Part shown: in pieces, positions 63,714 through 64,000 of the stretch
Layout: every line of letters begins with the position of its first letter
Position numbering within the stretch: position 1 is the first letter of the stretch
Assembly: GCF_902705855.1 (NCBI RefSeq)
Contig: NZ_CACSIJ010000001.1
Span: 1-64,000 of the forward strand
Direction: 5' to 3'
Length of the DNA: 64,000 bases
Source of the DNA: Zhongshania aliphaticivorans
Lineage (GTDB): Bacteria; Pseudomonadota; Gammaproteobacteria; Pseudomonadales; Spongiibacteraceae
Program-made: the position numbers and the translations under genes
Notes under the pieces: generated by a model
Told to the model about the DNA's origin: nothing
What the model saw: only the letters and a program-made list of their open reading frames with translations
Databases searched by the model: none

Positions 63714-63868
63714 GAAAGTGGGCACCAATACGGCGCCACCGAACACGAACTTAAAGCGGTCGCTTAAGCCTCAGAATTGAATCCTTATCGGTGATACGCA
63801 ATCTTAGTTTAGAAGAGCCTTCCGGGTATGTCGATGTACGCTCTATTAACGTGACGCATTATGGAAGT

Positions 63869-63946
63869 ATGAAAGTCTTGGTACTGAGCAATTTACATCT
63901 AGAATTTGGTCCGCTAACTATCGGCGCGCACAGCGCAGATGTGTAA
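63869..63946 (+). pseudogene. Truncated calcineurin-like metallophosphoesterase (first 25 codons)
   Basis: The translation starts MKVLVLSNLHLEFGPLTIGA and then HSADV and TAA. This matches the N-terminus of calcineurin-like phosphoesterases (MKVLVLSDLHLEF-type), with the first metal ligand Asp changed to Asn. The reading frame breaks where the GTGTAAAG repeat begins, so the rest of the gene has been displaced or lost. The 155 bp before it (63714-63868) hold no recognised gene. Confidence 0.65.
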
Positions 63947-63991
63947 AGAAAATATGGCCAGTTTGGCCAAACTGGCTCACTATCTTTACAC
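63941..63991. repeat. Nested palindrome, possible end of another mobile element
   Basis: The outer arms GTGTAAAGA (63941-63949) and TCTTTACAC (63983-63991) enclose a perfect 20-bp palindrome GCCAGTTTGGCCAAACTGGC (63957-63976). The left arm coincides with the point where the phosphoesterase frame breaks. It may be the terminal structure of an inserted element that continues beyond the window. Confidence 0.55.
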
Positions 63992-64000
63992 CCTCCTCTA

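Overview
This window appears to come from a gammaproteobacterium, probably marine or sediment-dwelling. That rests on the protein families present (CopABRS, Cus/Czc RND pumps, a TonB receptor with a Fur box, a KfrA-like protein with a tyrosine recombinase) and moderate GC content; no housekeeping or rRNA gene fixes the genus. Almost everything here is accessory DNA: two adjacent genomic islands and part of a third mobile module. I see no rRNA, tRNA, CRISPR array or complete insertion sequence.

Region 1 (about 0.4-24.0 kb, all minus strand) is a defence island. A BrxR/CapW-type WYL repressor gene heads a tightly packed set of genes: a 1769-residue helicase with a DUF1998/MZB-like C-terminus, a SNF2 helicase, a 1526-residue adenine methyltransferase, an SMC-like ATPase of the ABC-three-component type, two tiny ORFs, a GHKL ATPase, a protein with two degenerate phosphoribosyltransferase-like domains, a UvrD-like helicase and an HNH nuclease. 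A dimeric-type dUTPase follows after a gap. The first three large genes resemble a rearranged class 1 DISARM system, but no phospholipase D gene is present and the second half of the operon belongs to no system I can name. This is the best candidate for an undescribed system.

Region 2 (about 24.2-61.4 kb) is a metal-resistance island. In order it holds a cusCBA-type copper/silver pump; an AraC regulator, a membrane hydroxylase and a Fur-boxed TonB receptor; copRS divergent from copAB plus a Met-rich exported protein and a cytochrome c; an eight-gene minus-strand operon (BlaI repressor, M56 protease, czcC, czcB, czcA, HupE, DUF6488-like, DUF3147-like); a CadR-like regulator divergent from a CDF transporter; a second czcCBA set; and a PII-like protein. 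It ends with a KfrA-like protein and an intact tyrosine recombinase. The last 40 codons of a second, decayed recombinase lie at 24.2 kb, and a 23-bp near-identical sequence flanks the island at 24318 and 61419. This suggests that elements accreted at one attachment site.

Region 3 (61.4-64.0 kb) holds an XRE regulator, a divergent winged-helix-like gene and an SF2 helicase. It is followed by the first 25 codons of a metallophosphoesterase gene that break off at a nested palindrome, which looks like the edge of another insertion.

As a whole, the window is an island hot-spot that stacks phage defence next to copper and divalent-metal detoxification. Each block carries its own regulator: WYL, CopRS, BlaI/M56, CadR, Fur and XRE.
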